Positions 1-7,751 are shown, counted from the stretch's first letter. The stretch is DNA of 37,169 nt from Catellatospora sp. KI3 (GCF_029948125.1 NZ_JASAMB010000038.1:1-37169), one strand, 5' to 3'. A program made the numbers and translations. Notes: generated from the sequence alone by a model not told the origin.

Positions 1-28
1 GTCGTGTCCTGATCGAGGCACAACCCTG

Positions 29-61
29 AAGCCCGGCCGGGACCGATCCCCGGCCGGGCTT
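29..61 (+). terminator. Strong intrinsic-type terminator hairpin
   Basis: A perfect 13-bp inverted repeat, AAGCCCGGCCGGG (29-41) and CCCGGCCGGGCTT (49-61), surrounds a 7-nt loop. It very probably ends transcription of a gene lying before the window. The first 12 bases can be read as the end of that gene (codons for Val-Val-Ser followed by TGA at 10-12), 17 nt before the stem. No clear T-tract follows beyond TTCTCC, which is common in high-GC actinobacteria. Confidence 0.8.
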
Positions 62-110
62 CTCCGTCCCCGCCGGCTCGCGCCTCCGCCGGCTCGCGCC
101 CCGGTCGTTC

Positions 111-174
111 GTGCAGTTTCGGGGAAACTGCACGAATCTTGGCCGTCATTAGTGCAGTTTCCCCGAAACTGCAC
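111..174 (+). repeat. 64-nt inverted-repeat element, copy 1
   Basis: Copy 1 of a dispersed family. It has two 23-nt arms (111-133 and 152-174) that are perfect reverse complements around an 18-nt centre. Each arm is itself a hairpin: core GCAGTTTCGGGGAAACTGC has a 7-bp stem GCAGTTT/AAACTGC and loop CGGGG, and the other arm carries loop CCCCG. The centre begins GAATCTTGG, shared with copies 3 and 4. The copy lies between the upstream terminator and the ltrA-like promoter. Just before it (71-84 and 87-100) is a 14-bp direct repeat, CGCCGGCTCGCGCC. Confidence 0.9.
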
Positions 175-203
175 TCTGATCAGGACGGTCGCCCGGCGGT
201 GAG

Positions 204-209
204 TATGGT
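204..209 (+). promoter_or_regulatory. -10 element for leaderless ltrA-like gene
   Basis: TATGGT fits the actinobacterial TANNNT -10 consensus and ends 6 nt before the GTG at 216. That spacing puts the transcription start at or next to the start codon, and no Shine-Dalgarno sequence is present. This supports a leaderless mRNA and the chosen start. Confidence 0.6.
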
Positions 210-215
210 CTCAGC

Positions 216-1361
216 GTGACCGACCCCTCCCCGGAACCGCGCCGAGCCGACTGGTTCGAGCTCTTCTTCGACCTCGTCTTCGTCGTGACCGTCGCGGTGC
301 TGGCCCACGGACTGCACGGCGACCCCGGGTGGCGGGACTTCGGCACCTTCCTGGTCCTGCTCTTCCCGGCGTGGTGGGCCTGGGTCAACCTGACCCTCTC
401 GGTCAACCTGTTCGGCTCGGACACCGGCTGGAATCGGACGGTGCTGGTCGCGGCCATGCCCGGCCTGGGTCTCATGGCCGCCGCTGCGCCGGAGGGACTG
501 GACGGGCGGGCGTGGGTCTTCGCGCTGGGTGCGGCCTGGGTGCGCGTGGCCGTGTTCGCGCTGTGGTGGCCGCAGGTCGGCCGGTCCCGCTGGGAGTTCC
601 CGGCCTGGCGTCCGATCGTGTACTGCCTGGTCCCCGCCTCGATCTGGGCGGTGTCGGCGTTCGTGGACGGTCCCGCGCGGTTCGCGCTGTGGGGCCTGGC
701 CATCGTGCTGGAAGTCGCGCTGCTGGCGTTCGGCACCGCCCAGTCGCGGGTGATGTACCGCCTGCTGTCGGTCGAGCATCTGGTGGAGCGGATCGGCCTG
801 TTCATCGTGATCGTCTTCGGGGAGAGCGTCTTCGCCATCGTCACCGGCCTGTCCGAGCACTTCACCGGCCTGTCCGCGATTGCCGCCCTCGCCGCGTTCG
901 TGGTGGTGGCGGTGCTGGCGATCACCTTCTTCCGGTGGAGCACGCCCAGTGCCGAGCGGGGCTTCGTCCGGGCGCAGGCGCTCGGCGCCCGAGCCAACAT
1001 GCGCGAGGCTGTGCTGTACCTGCCGTTCCTGCTGGTCAGCGCGGTAACCGCGCTCGCGGCGGCGCTCGGCACCGCCGTGGCCGAACCCGGACACCACCTG
1101 CCGCTGGGCAGCGTGGTCGGGCTGGTGGCCGGGATCGGGGGTTATCACGCGGTCAGCGGGCTCATCGCGCAGCGGCTCGGTGAAAGCTGGCGGTCGGTGC
1201 TGCGCTGGGTCCTGCCGAGCATCGTGCTGCCGGTCGCGGTGGTGACTCCGGCGGCGTTGCTGCTGCCGGGCTGGACGGCGACGCTGGTCGCCGCAGCGGT
1301 GGTGCTGGCGCTGTTCACGGCCTCGAAACTGACCGAGCAGCGGGCAGCCCGGGCCGCTTGA
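216..1361 (+). CDS. Low temperature requirement protein A (LtrA) family membrane protein
   Basis: 381-aa integral membrane protein of the LtrA family (named from Listeria growth at low temperature; biochemical role not established). Seen here: the N-terminal signature FELFFDLVFV at about residues 14-23, a central motif HLVERIGLFIVIVFGES at about 189-205, and roughly ten hydrophobic segments along the whole length, ending in a short basic tail. Length is typical of the family. The GTG start at 216 is chosen because it directly precedes the conserved N-terminus and follows a -10 hexamer by 6 nt. The gene stands alone, reads away from repeat copy 1 and converges with the next gene; the two stop codons share one palindrome. 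Family assignment is firm; substrate or function is unknown. Confidence 0.85.
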   Translation: MTDPSPEPRRADWFELFFDLVFVVTVAVLAHGLHGDPGWRDFGTFLVLLFPAWWAWVNLTLSVNLFGSDTGWNRTVLVAAMPGLGLMAAAAPEGLDGRAWVFALGAAWVRVAVFALWWPQVGRSRWEFPAWRPIVYCLVPASIWAVSAFVDGPARFALWGLAIVLEVALLAFGTAQSRVMYRLLSVEHLVERIGLFIVIVFGESVFAIVTGLSEHFTGLSAIAALAAFVVVAVLAITFFRWSTPSAERGFVRAQALGARANMREAVLYLPFLLVSAVTALAAALGTAVAEPGHHLPLGSVVGLVAGIGGYHAVSGLIAQRLGESWRSVLRWVLPSIVLPVAVVTPAALLLPGWTATLVAAAVVLALFTASKLTEQRAARAA

Positions 1362-1369
1362 GCGCTCAA
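1358..1369. terminator. Palindrome containing both convergent stop codons
   Basis: TTGAGCGCTCAA is a perfect 12-bp palindrome. It holds the TGA of the rightward gene (1359-1361) and the TGA of the leftward gene (complement of 1366-1368). Weaker pairing extends outward (CCGG before, CCGG after). It may act as a small bidirectional terminator; the intergenic space is only 4 nt. Confidence 0.45.
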
Positions 1370-2019
1370 CAGCCGGGATAACCGAGCCGGGTGAGCACGG
1401 TGTGCACGTCCACGAGGTCGGCGGACGGGTTGAGTGCCGCGACGATCCCGTCGTCGAGCGGCAGCAGCGCCAGCACATGTTCGACCGCGCCACGGTCGGG
1501 GAAGGCCTCGTACACGGTTTCGGCCAGTTCGAGGTACCAGTCGACGGGGTGGTCGCAGACCGGGTCCAGCAGCCACGAACCGTCCGTGCCCTCCTCGTAA
1601 CCCTCAGGAATGGAGAGGTCGATGCCTCGGCCCGCCGACCAGCGGTCCGCGCCGTCGAGGCGCCACAGCACGAACGTCGCCTCGAAGGACATCGTCCCGG
1701 AGTGGAACCGGGGTTCGAGCAGGTACGGCACGAACGCCTTGGGCAGCCCGGCGAGCAGACCGGGCCATAGCGTCTGGTGGTAGTCGGCCATCATCGACTC
1801 GTGGTAGACGCCGCGGATGAACACGCCTGCGGCGGAGAACACGATGTCGTACTCGTCGCCGCAGCCGTTGTCCATCCGTGCGGTTGTCTCACCGTCGGCC
1901 TCGGCGAAGGTGAAGCGGTCGCCGTCGGTCACGATGGCGTCCAGCGCCGCCAGCGCCAGGCAGCGGCGGCGCAGCACGTCGACCGGAGGAAGCGCCGCCG
2001 CGATGTCGTACACGTCCAT
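1366..2019 (-). CDS. Conserved-type hypothetical protein
   Basis: 217-aa soluble, acidic protein, not recognised. No signal peptide, membrane segment or catalytic motif is obvious. It begins MDVYDIAAALPPVDVLR and has a mixed alpha/beta composition with several Trp/Tyr-rich strands (for example HQTLWPGLLAGLPKAFVPYLLEP). It starts 28 nt after the stop of the multicopper oxidase gene in the same direction, so it could be the last gene of that operon. It also has its own TACGCT hexamer (complement of 2026-2031) exactly 6 nt before the ATG, which suggests an additional leaderless transcript. Coding use is consistent with its neighbours. Function cannot be assigned. Confidence 0.7.
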   Translation of the reverse strand: MDVYDIAAALPPVDVLRRRCLALAALDAIVTDGDRFTFAEADGETTARMDNGCGDEYDIVFSAAGVFIRGVYHESMMADYHQTLWPGLLAGLPKAFVPYLLEPRFHSGTMSFEATFVLWRLDGADRWSAGRGIDLSIPEGYEEGTDGSWLLDPVCDHPVDWYLELAETVYEAFPDRGAVEHVLALLPLDDGIVAALNPSADLVDVHTVLTRLGYPGC

Positions 2020-2047
2020 CGCGGCAGCGTAGGTGATCGCGGCCGGG

Positions 2048-3619
2048 TCAGGACACCAGCATGTTGCCCATCATGGCCATGTCCTCGTGCTCGAGGTTGT
2101 GGCAGTGGAAGACGTACCGGCCGGGGTAGCCGTCGAACCGGGCCGCGATCTCGACCAGCTCCGCCGGGCGCAGGTCGACGGTGTCCTTCCAGCCCAGGTC
2201 GTACCTGCCGGGGCCGCCGTTGCCGCGCCGCAGCACCTGGAACGGGGCCAGGTGCAGGTGCACCGGGTGGTGCAGGTCGGACACCAGCTGCCACACCTCG
2301 ACCGTGCCGAGCTTCGGCGCCGCGTGCACCGCGTCCGGGCTGAACCCCAGCCCGTTGATCTTCCACCCGGCGACGTGGTCGCCGACGCTGTTGACGACGT
2401 TGCCCGCCCCGAACCGCATGGTCCGGGTCACCACCGCGTCCGCCGCCCGCAGCGGCGCGATCTCGCTCAGGACGTCCGGGACCGACGTGGGGTCGTCCAC
2501 CCGCGCCCCGATCCGGAACCGCATGACCTGCTCGGTACGGCCGCCGCCGAACTCGTTGACCAGCTCCACCAGCGTGCCGGCCGGATACCGCGCGAAGTCG
2601 ACGACCACGTCGAAGCGCTGCCCGGGAGCCAGCTCGACCGCGTCGTGGGCCACGGGCTCGGCGAGCAGGCCCTGGTCGGTGCCGATCTGTACGAAGGCGT
2701 CGCCGCCGGGCGGGGCCGGCTGCAGGGCCAGCCGGAAGCGGCGCGCGTTGGCGCCGTTGAGCAGCCGCAGCCGGTGCCGTGCGCCGGCCACCTCGGCCTG
2801 CGGCCAGGGCGCCCCGTTCACCAGGACCACGTCGCCGAGCACCCCGGCGACGTGGTCGCCGGTGACGCCGGGCGTGGTCAACAGGGTCGGATCGAGACTG
2901 GGGTAGGCGAGCGAACCGTCGGCGGCGAAGGCCCGGTCGGCGAGCAGCAGCGGCAGGTCGCGCGCGCCGGTGGGCAGCGGCAGGCGCTGCTCCTCGTCGT
3001 CGGTGTGCAGGTGGAATCCGGCCAGTCCGCGCCAGACCGCCGGGCCGGTGAAGTCCATCCGGTGGTCGTGGTACCACAGCGTCGCGGCCCGCTGGTCCAT
3101 CGGGTAGATGTAGTCGCGGGCGCCGTGGCGGACGTCCCCGGCGTGGTCGCCGTGCGGATGGGGCAGGCTGCCGTCGGCGGGCATGACCAGGTCGATCGGG
3201 TAGCCGTCGTGCTGGGCCGGGGTGCGGCCGCCGTGCAGGTGGACGACGGTGGGCACGGGCAGTTCGTTGCGGTGGCGCACCACGGTCGTGCGGCCGCGCC
3301 GGGACCGGATCGTCGGCCCGGGGAAGGTGCCCTGGTAGGTCCAGACCGGGGTGTCGAGGCCGGGCAGGATCCGTACGCGGGCGGCTCGCTGGGTGATCTC
3401 GTAGTAGTCGGTGGTCGCGTCGCTGCGGGTCGGCGCGAGCGCCGTCGGCAGCGGCAATGCCACCGTGTACGGCTCGGGCAGCGCCGCCGCACTGGTCAGC
3501 TGCACCCCGGTGGAGCTGGCGCCGCCGATGCCGGACAGCCACGGCACGCCCACGGCGGCGGCCGCGCCGGTGGCGCCGATCGCCCCGAGCACGCGGCGCC
3601 GGGTGACCGCGCCGCTCAT
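2048..3619 (-). CDS. Tat-exported multicopper oxidase
   Basis: 523-aa three-cupredoxin-domain multicopper oxidase (CueO/SufI/CotA-like group), expected to oxidise a metal ion or phenol with four copper atoms outside the membrane. The N-terminus has a twin-arginine signal (RRR at 7-9, then a hydrophobic Ala/Gly stretch). Copper ligands are visible as HLHG (127-130), WYHDH (182-186), HPVHLH (451-456) and HCHNLEHEDM (505-514), which together supply the type 1, 2 and 3 sites; the Met in the last motif is the usual axial type-1 ligand. The ATG at 3619 overlaps the TGA of the upstream membrane protein (ATGA), so the two are translationally coupled; an in-frame extension upstream is only a shadow of that gene. 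A MarR regulator is divergent. The substrate is not predictable from sequence. Confidence 0.9.
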   Translation of the reverse strand: MSGAVTRRRVLGAIGATGAAAAVGVPWLSGIGGASSTGVQLTSAAALPEPYTVALPLPTALAPTRSDATTDYYEITQRAARVRILPGLDTPVWTYQGTFPGPTIRSRRGRTTVVRHRNELPVPTVVHLHGGRTPAQHDGYPIDLVMPADGSLPHPHGDHAGDVRHGARDYIYPMDQRAATLWYHDHRMDFTGPAVWRGLAGFHLHTDDEEQRLPLPTGARDLPLLLADRAFAADGSLAYPSLDPTLLTTPGVTGDHVAGVLGDVVLVNGAPWPQAEVAGARHRLRLLNGANARRFRLALQPAPPGGDAFVQIGTDQGLLAEPVAHDAVELAPGQRFDVVVDFARYPAGTLVELVNEFGGGRTEQVMRFRIGARVDDPTSVPDVLSEIAPLRAADAVVTRTMRFGAGNVVNSVGDHVAGWKINGLGFSPDAVHAAPKLGTVEVWQLVSDLHHPVHLHLAPFQVLRRGNGGPGRYDLGWKDTVDLRPAELVEIAARFDGYPGRYVFHCHNLEHEDMAMMGNMLVS

Positions 3620-4026
3620 GCCGCGGCCTCGGCCGCCGCTGCGGTCCGGGCGACCGTGGCGGGGCGGTAGCGCCAGCTCCAGCCGGTCAGGAACCCGGCG
3701 AGCATGATCACCGAAACCCCGAGCGGGATGTGTACGGCCAGCAGCCGGGCGTACCCCATGCCGATCTGGAATCCGGTGAGGAGGAACAGGCCGAAGGCGG
3801 CGGGCATCGGCCACCAGGGTCCGCGCCCGGGCCAGCGCAGCAGGACCGCGGCGACGGCGGCGAGCAGCACGGTGAATCCGGCCAGGGGTGCGTTGGCGGC
3901 GTGCGCGGCCAGCGAGGCGTAGACGCCGGACAGGAACTGGCCCGCGAGCACGGCCTGTAGCAGCAGCAGAATGGCGGCGAGGGTGATGAGCAGCCGGAAC
4001 GGCCAGACGACCCAGCGTGGGGGCAC
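3616..4026 (-). CDS. Four-helix membrane protein coupled to multicopper oxidase
   Basis: 136-aa protein with four predicted transmembrane helices and a short cytoplasmic tail. His42 (in SLAAHAANAP) and His99 (in LLAVHIPLGV) sit near the ends of helices 2 and 4 with a preceding Gln/Gly pattern, which resembles bis-histidine haem-b proteins; haem binding is only inferred. The GTG start at 4026 is preceded by AGGAG at a good distance. Its last codon overlaps the oxidase start by 4 nt, suggesting the two products work together, for example as an electron-transfer or membrane-anchoring partner. The promoter region is shared with the divergent MarR gene. Confidence 0.7.
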   Translation of the reverse strand: MPPRWVVWPFRLLITLAAILLLLQAVLAGQFLSGVYASLAAHAANAPLAGFTVLLAAVAAVLLRWPGRGPWWPMPAAFGLFLLTGFQIGMGYARLLAVHIPLGVSVIMLAGFLTGWSWRYRPATVARTAAAAEAAA

Positions 4027-4058
4027 CAGAAGGCTCCTGGGGTGAGGGGTGCGGCTCC

Positions 4059-4089
4059 CCTAGGGGTTAATCCCTTAGGAGATAATCTC
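4059..4089. promoter_or_regulatory. Two palindromic operator candidates between MCO operon and marR
   Basis: Two adjoining palindromes lie in the divergent intergenic region. The first (4059-4079) has arms CCTAGGGG and CCCTTAGG around TTAA, with two mismatched pairs. The second, GAGATAATCTC (4079-4089), is a perfect 11-bp palindrome. Size, symmetry and position are as expected for MarR-family dimers. They overlap the likely promoters of both directions, so autoregulation and control of the oxidase operon are likely. Confidence 0.6.
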
Positions 4090-4112
4090 AAATGAAACTG
4101 TTCGGCCACGAC

Positions 4113-4118
4113 TATAGT
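4113..4118 (+). promoter_or_regulatory. -10 element of marR-like gene
   Basis: TATAGT matches TANNNT and lies 8 nt before the GTG at 4127, with no Shine-Dalgarno sequence between. It supports a leaderless start at 4127 rather than the TTG at 4118, whose first T is part of this hexamer. Confidence 0.5.
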
Positions 4119-4126
4119 TGGCCTCC

Positions 4127-4567
4127 GTGACCACGCCCATCGGGGATCCCACCGATTACGTCGTCGGCCTGCTGCTGCGCCGCGCGCACCGGCGGGCCTC
4201 GCGCGTGTTCGGGCAGGCGCTGCTGCCGCTGGGCATCGAACCGCCGCACTTCGGCGTGCTGCACACCCTGGCCCGGCTCGGCCCGCTGAGCCAGCGTGGC
4301 CTCATCGACCAGCTCGGCAGCGACAAGTCGGCCATGGTCCGCACCGTCGACGACCTGGAGCGACTCGGCTACGCGCAGCGCCGCCCCGCGCAGGGCGACC
4401 GGCGCGCGTACGCGGTCGAACTCACCCCGGCCGGGCGCCAGGCCCTCGCCGACGGAGTCGCCGCCGCCCAGGAGGCCGCGGAGGAGTTCCTGGGCGACCT
4501 CGACCAGGACGAACGCGCCACCCTCAAGTCCCTCCTGACCCGCCTCCTCCCCACCCCGTCCCCCTGA
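4127..4567 (+). CDS. MarR-family transcriptional regulator
   Basis: 146-aa winged-helix regulator. The N-terminal dimerisation helix is followed by the recognition region around LSQRGLIDQLGSDKSAMVRTVDDLERLGYAQRR and the wing signature DRRAYAVELTPAGR, then a C-terminal dimerisation helix rich in Ala/Glu. Length is typical of MarR. It is divergent from the 4-TM/multicopper oxidase operon, with two palindromes between them, so it most probably represses that operon and itself until a ligand (phenolic, oxidant or metal, by family analogy) is bound. Start chosen as GTG 4127 because of the -10 position; TTG 4118 would add three residues. Confidence 0.85.
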   Translation: MTTPIGDPTDYVVGLLLRRAHRRASRVFGQALLPLGIEPPHFGVLHTLARLGPLSQRGLIDQLGSDKSAMVRTVDDLERLGYAQRRPAQGDRRAYAVELTPAGRQALADGVAAAQEAAEEFLGDLDQDERATLKSLLTRLLPTPSP

Positions 4568-4618
4568 CCCACCCCGCGTCGGGCCCCGCGCCCCGCACCC
4601 CGCACCCCGCGCGCCGGG

Positions 4619-4682
4619 CTGCAGTTTCGGGGAAACTGCGCGAAAGCGGTCCAAGATTCCGACACTTTCCCCGAAACTGCGC
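4619..4682 (-). repeat. 64-nt inverted-repeat element, copy 2 (opposite orientation)
   Basis: Same 23+18+23 layout as the other copies. Left arm core GCAGTTTCGGGGAAACTGC is intact (4621-4639); the right arm (4660-4682) differs at a few outer bases. Read on the minus strand the centre begins GAATCTTGG, so this copy is inverted relative to copies 1, 3 and 4. It lies 51 nt after the marR stop. Confidence 0.85.
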
Positions 4683-5047
4683 CGCCCAAGCGGTGCGGCG
4701 CGGCGGTGGGTGGGGGCGGGTCATCCCCGAGGTGTACGGCGGCGTCAATCCATCGGTAGATGTGCGTCCACCACTGGCGTTCGTAGGGTGGCCGGGACGA
4801 GGGGAAAGCGGCGGCGGGCGGAGGGTCCCTTTCGCGCCTGCCGCCGCGAGGTCCGGAGCGGCACCGCTCACCGCGTCCCGTCGCGCCTGCTCCGCCGTAC
4901 TCCATGGGGCAGCCCGCCGCTCATCGCCTGATCCGGCGGTGGGTCGGCGGCGCTGGAGACGGCGGGGCGGGCCGACCCGGTCCGCGCCGCGCCGGGCTGC
5001 GGCGCGGGCCGGTACCGCTGCGGCAGACCGAGAGGATGTGGCGACGA
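4683..5047. other. Gene-free stretch before cupin gene
   Basis: No convincing gene. The open frames here have unlikely composition (Arg/Gly/Ala-rich) and no recognisable domain. A TAGGGT hexamer near 4788 could be a -10 for a long leader of the cupin gene, but no matching -35 is clear. I see no RNA gene. Confidence 0.4.
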
Positions 5048-5581
5048 ATGACCGATGGCCTGATGCTGCCCGACGGGGCAGGCCGGCTCATTCCCAGCGC
5101 GGGTATGACCCTGAAGGTCGGCGCCGAGCGGACCGCCCGCTGGTCCATGTTCGAGGCGGTGGTCCAGCCCGGCTTCGACGTCGGGGCGCACCTGCACCAC
5201 GCGGCGGAGGAGCTGTTCTACGTGCTGGAGGGCGAGCTCGACCTGCTCGCCTTCCAGCCCGCGGCGCCGCCGGGGGAGCGCGGCGGCGACTGGCGCACCT
5301 GGGCGGCCGAGGACGGCACGACGGTGCTGCGGGGCGGCGCGGGCAGCAGCATGTTCGTGCCCGCCGGCTGCCCGCACGCCTTCGCCAATCCGACCGAGAG
5401 CCCCGCGAAGCTGCTGTTCATCGTCACTCCGGCCGGGCACGAGGAGTATCTGCGCGGCATCGGGGAGATCGTCGGCCGGGGCGGGGTGCCGGATCAGGAG
5501 GCGATCCGGGAGTGGCGTCGCCGCAACGACATCGAGCAGCTCACACCGCTGACGCAGCGGGCGGTCGGGCCGCGGGGGTGA
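5048..5581 (+). CDS. Cupin-domain protein
   Basis: 177-aa single-domain cupin. Motif 1 is seen in GFDVGAHLHHAAEELFYVLEG (two metal-binding His and Glu) and motif 2 in MFVPAGCPHAFANP (third His). Such small bicupin-like folds are metal-dependent oxygenases, isomerases or sensors; the sequence does not tell which. A gap-like hydrophilic insert (PPGERGGDWRTWAAEDG) separates the motifs. ATG 5048 is chosen because it begins the conserved part; another ATG at 5036 lies right after AGAGG, and either may be used. It converges with the two-component system genes and has no operon partner. Confidence 0.8.
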   Translation: MTDGLMLPDGAGRLIPSAGMTLKVGAERTARWSMFEAVVQPGFDVGAHLHHAAEELFYVLEGELDLLAFQPAAPPGERGGDWRTWAAEDGTTVLRGGAGSSMFVPAGCPHAFANPTESPAKLLFIVTPAGHEEYLRGIGEIVGRGGVPDQEAIREWRRRNDIEQLTPLTQRAVGPRG

Positions 5582-5751
5582 TCGGTGTTCGTGCGGGCAC
5601 CGGTCGGTCCGTGCCGCTTCCCGCTGCCGGGCTGCGGTTCGGGCTGACCGGGTGCCCGCACGCCCCCGATCGGCGCACCGCTCGATGGGAGCGGTGACGG
5701 CCGGGTCCATCCTGTCAGGTCGGCGCGGTGAGCACCATGGTTCCCGAGGAC

Positions 5752-5803
5752 GGTTGTCCACTACAACCAGCGGTGTAGGCCGACTACAACCAGCGCGGTA
5801 GGC
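5752..5803. repeat. Tandem 23-bp repeat with hairpins between convergent genes
   Basis: Two 20-nt units that match at 18 of 20 positions start at 5761 and 5784: CTACAACCAGCG, two variable bases (GT or CG), then GTAGGC minus overlap differences. Each unit can fold CTAC to GTAG. A further GGTTGT at 5752-5757 forms an inverted repeat with ACAACC at 5763-5768. The array starts 180 nt after the cupin stop and ends 7 nt before the response-regulator stop. It could be tandem terminator hairpins or a cluster of protein-binding sites (box GGTTGTAGT). Confidence 0.6.
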
Positions 5804-5810
5804 GACGCGT

Positions 5811-6482
5811 TCACGAGCGGCCGCTGCCGGGCGTGACCAGGCCCGTCTCGTACGCCACGACCACCGCCTGGGCGCGGCTGGACAGCGCGAGCTTCGACAT
5901 CAGCCGGTTCAGGTGGGTCTTCACCGTCGCCTCGCTGAGGAACAGCTCCCCGGCGATCTCCGCGTTGGACAGTCCGCGCGCCACCAGCCGCAGCACGTCC
6001 AGCTCCCGCCCTGTCAGTACGGCCAGGTCGGGCGCGAGCGTGCCGGGAGCCGTGGCGGTGACGTGCGCCTCGACCAGCCGCCGTACGACCGAGGGGGTGA
6101 ACAGCATGTCGCCGCCGGCGATCGCGGTGATCGCCGCGAACAGCCGCTCCGGGCTGGTGTCCTTGAGCAGGAACCCGCTGGCCCCTGCCTTCAGCGCGGC
6201 GTACACGTACTCGTCGAGGTCGAAGGTGGTGAGGATGAGCACCTTGGGCGGATCGCCCTCGGCCTCTCGCAGGATCTGCTCGGTGGCGGCGATTCCGCTC
6301 AGGCCCGGCATCCGGATGTCCATCAGGATCACCTCCGGCCGCACCCGCGCGGCCAGCGCGACGGCCTCCTCGCCGCTGGCCGCCTCGCCGACGGCGGACA
6401 GCCCGGGCGTCGCCTTGATCATGGCGACCAGTCCGGCCCGGATCAGCACCTGGTCGTCGACGACCAGCACGTCAATCATCAC
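5811..6482 (-). CDS. NarL/LuxR-family response regulator
   Basis: 223-aa two-component response regulator. Receiver domain at residues 3-120: acidic pocket VVDD (8-10), phospho-acceptor Asp55 in ILMDIRMPG, Thr in LILTTFD and Lys in GFLLKDTS. LuxR-type HTH at about 155-215, LTGRELDVLRLVARGLSNAE through TVKTHLNRLMSKL. The start overlaps the 3' end of the histidine kinase gene by 11 nt, so the pair is co-translated and they are cognate partners. ATG codons at 6482 and 6479 are both possible starts. Targets are unknown; nothing nearby shows an obvious regulon except the repeat array just downstream. Confidence 0.9.
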   Translation of the reverse strand: MMIDVLVVDDQVLIRAGLVAMIKATPGLSAVGEAASGEEAVALAARVRPEVILMDIRMPGLSGIAATEQILREAEGDPPKVLILTTFDLDEYVYAALKAGASGFLLKDTSPERLFAAITAIAGGDMLFTPSVVRRLVEAHVTATAPGTLAPDLAVLTGRELDVLRLVARGLSNAEIAGELFLSEATVKTHLNRLMSKLALSSRAQAVVVAYETGLVTPGSGRS

Positions 6483-7626
6483 TACGCTCCTGCAACGGCA
6501 AGGACAGGGACACCAGGAAACCGCCTTCGGGGCGCGGACCGGTCGACAGCACGCCCCCGTAGATCCGCGCCCGCTCGCGCATGCCGATCAGACCGTGCTG
6601 CACCGTATCCGGTTCGGACGGCACCGGCGGCCGGCGGCCCTCGTCGGCGACCAGCACCTCCAGCCGCTGCGGGGACCAGCGCAGGGTCACCGTCGCCTCG
6701 GGCGGGTCGGCATGCTTGAGCACGTTGGTCAGCGACTCCTGGATCACCCGGTACACGCACAGGCCCAGACCCGGCGGCAGCGGCAGCTCCTCGCCCGCCA
6801 CCACCAGCTCCACCGCCGCCCCGGCCGCCCGCACCCGCTCCAGCAGCTGCGGCAGCCGGTCCAGGGCGGGCGCGGCGTCGAACGGCGTGTCCTGGGTCGA
6901 CACCCGCAGCACCGCGAGCATCCGGCGCATCTCGCTCAGCGCCTCGTGGGCGGTGTCCGCGATGACCGCCAGCGCCCGGTGGGTCGTGTCGGGGTCGGTG
7001 CCGAGCACGTACCGGCCCAGTCCGGCCTGTACCGAGATCACCGACATGTGGTGCGCGACGACGTCGTGCAGCTCGCGGGCGATGCGGCCCTGCTCGTTGG
7101 AGACCGCCTGGTGGGCGCGTTCCTGCTGTTCGCGGCGCAGCCGCGCGGTCAGCTCGGCGAGCTGCTGCCCCCGCTCGGCCAGGCGGTTGGTGTTGTCGCC
7201 GAACATCCAGCCCACCAGCAGCATGAACAGCGCGATCAGCGCGCCGAGCACCCGTCCGTCGGCGTAGACCCGGTGCTGGGCCCAGAGCAGGAGGAGCATC
7301 GACAGCACGGCGGCGGCGACGGACTGGCGGCGCGAGCGTTGTTCGGCGACCGTGAAGACGGCCAGGGCCAGGGTGAACGTGACCGCGGAATGGTAGTAGC
7401 CGAGGGTCAGGTAGACGGCGGAGACGACGTAGCTGACCGCCAGCATGGCGATCGGGGCGTAGGCGCGCAGATAGAGCGGGGCTACGAACGCGCAGATCAG
7501 CACGATGCCGCGAGTGTCGAGAGGCTCCCAGTCGCCGTCGTTGTGAATCCAGTTCCTGGCCACCCACAACGCGGCCACCAGCAGCCACGACACCAGGATG
7601 ACATCGCCTATCCGCCGCCAACGCAC
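6472..7626 (-). CDS. Sensor histidine kinase (DesK/NarX-type, HisKA_3)
   Basis: 384-aa membrane kinase. Five or six transmembrane helices fill residues 8-143 with almost no extracytoplasmic domain, so it probably senses the membrane or an intramembrane signal. A coiled coil (150-180) leads to the phospho-acceptor His187 in ARELHDVVAHHMS, and the ATPase domain shows the N box (RVIQESLTNVLKHA, 293-306) and G box (GLIGMRERARIYGG, 345-358). Start is uncertain: the GTG at 7626 is the first usable codon before the helices and has no good Shine-Dalgarno; there is no ATG in frame close by. It lies immediately upstream of, and overlaps, its response regulator. Confidence 0.85.
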   Translation of the reverse strand: MRWRRIGDVILVSWLLVAALWVARNWIHNDGDWEPLDTRGIVLICAFVAPLYLRAYAPIAMLAVSYVVSAVYLTLGYYHSAVTFTLALAVFTVAEQRSRRQSVAAAVLSMLLLLWAQHRVYADGRVLGALIALFMLLVGWMFGDNTNRLAERGQQLAELTARLRREQQERAHQAVSNEQGRIARELHDVVAHHMSVISVQAGLGRYVLGTDPDTTHRALAVIADTAHEALSEMRRMLAVLRVSTQDTPFDAAPALDRLPQLLERVRAAGAAVELVVAGEELPLPPGLGLCVYRVIQESLTNVLKHADPPEATVTLRWSPQRLEVLVADEGRRPPVPSEPDTVQHGLIGMRERARIYGGVLSTGPRPEGGFLVSLSLPLQERSDD

Positions 7627-7751
7627 CCGCAGAAAGTAGCCGGGTGAGATCCCGCTGTCATCAACCTGTGGTGGTGATCCGCTACCGCGGAAATTCGAGC
7701 CGGCGGGCCGGATCCGCCCCAGTCGGCCGCGCGGCCGACCGGGGCGGCGGT

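Noticed and set aside
180-1493. Long minus-strand frames opposite the ltrA-like gene
   Set aside because: No recognisable domain, Arg/His/Gln-rich composition, and the plus strand has a well-supported membrane protein.
4693-5697. 334-codon plus-strand frame covering the cupin region
   Set aside because: Arg/Gly/Ala-rich shadow in another frame of the cupin gene, with no motif.
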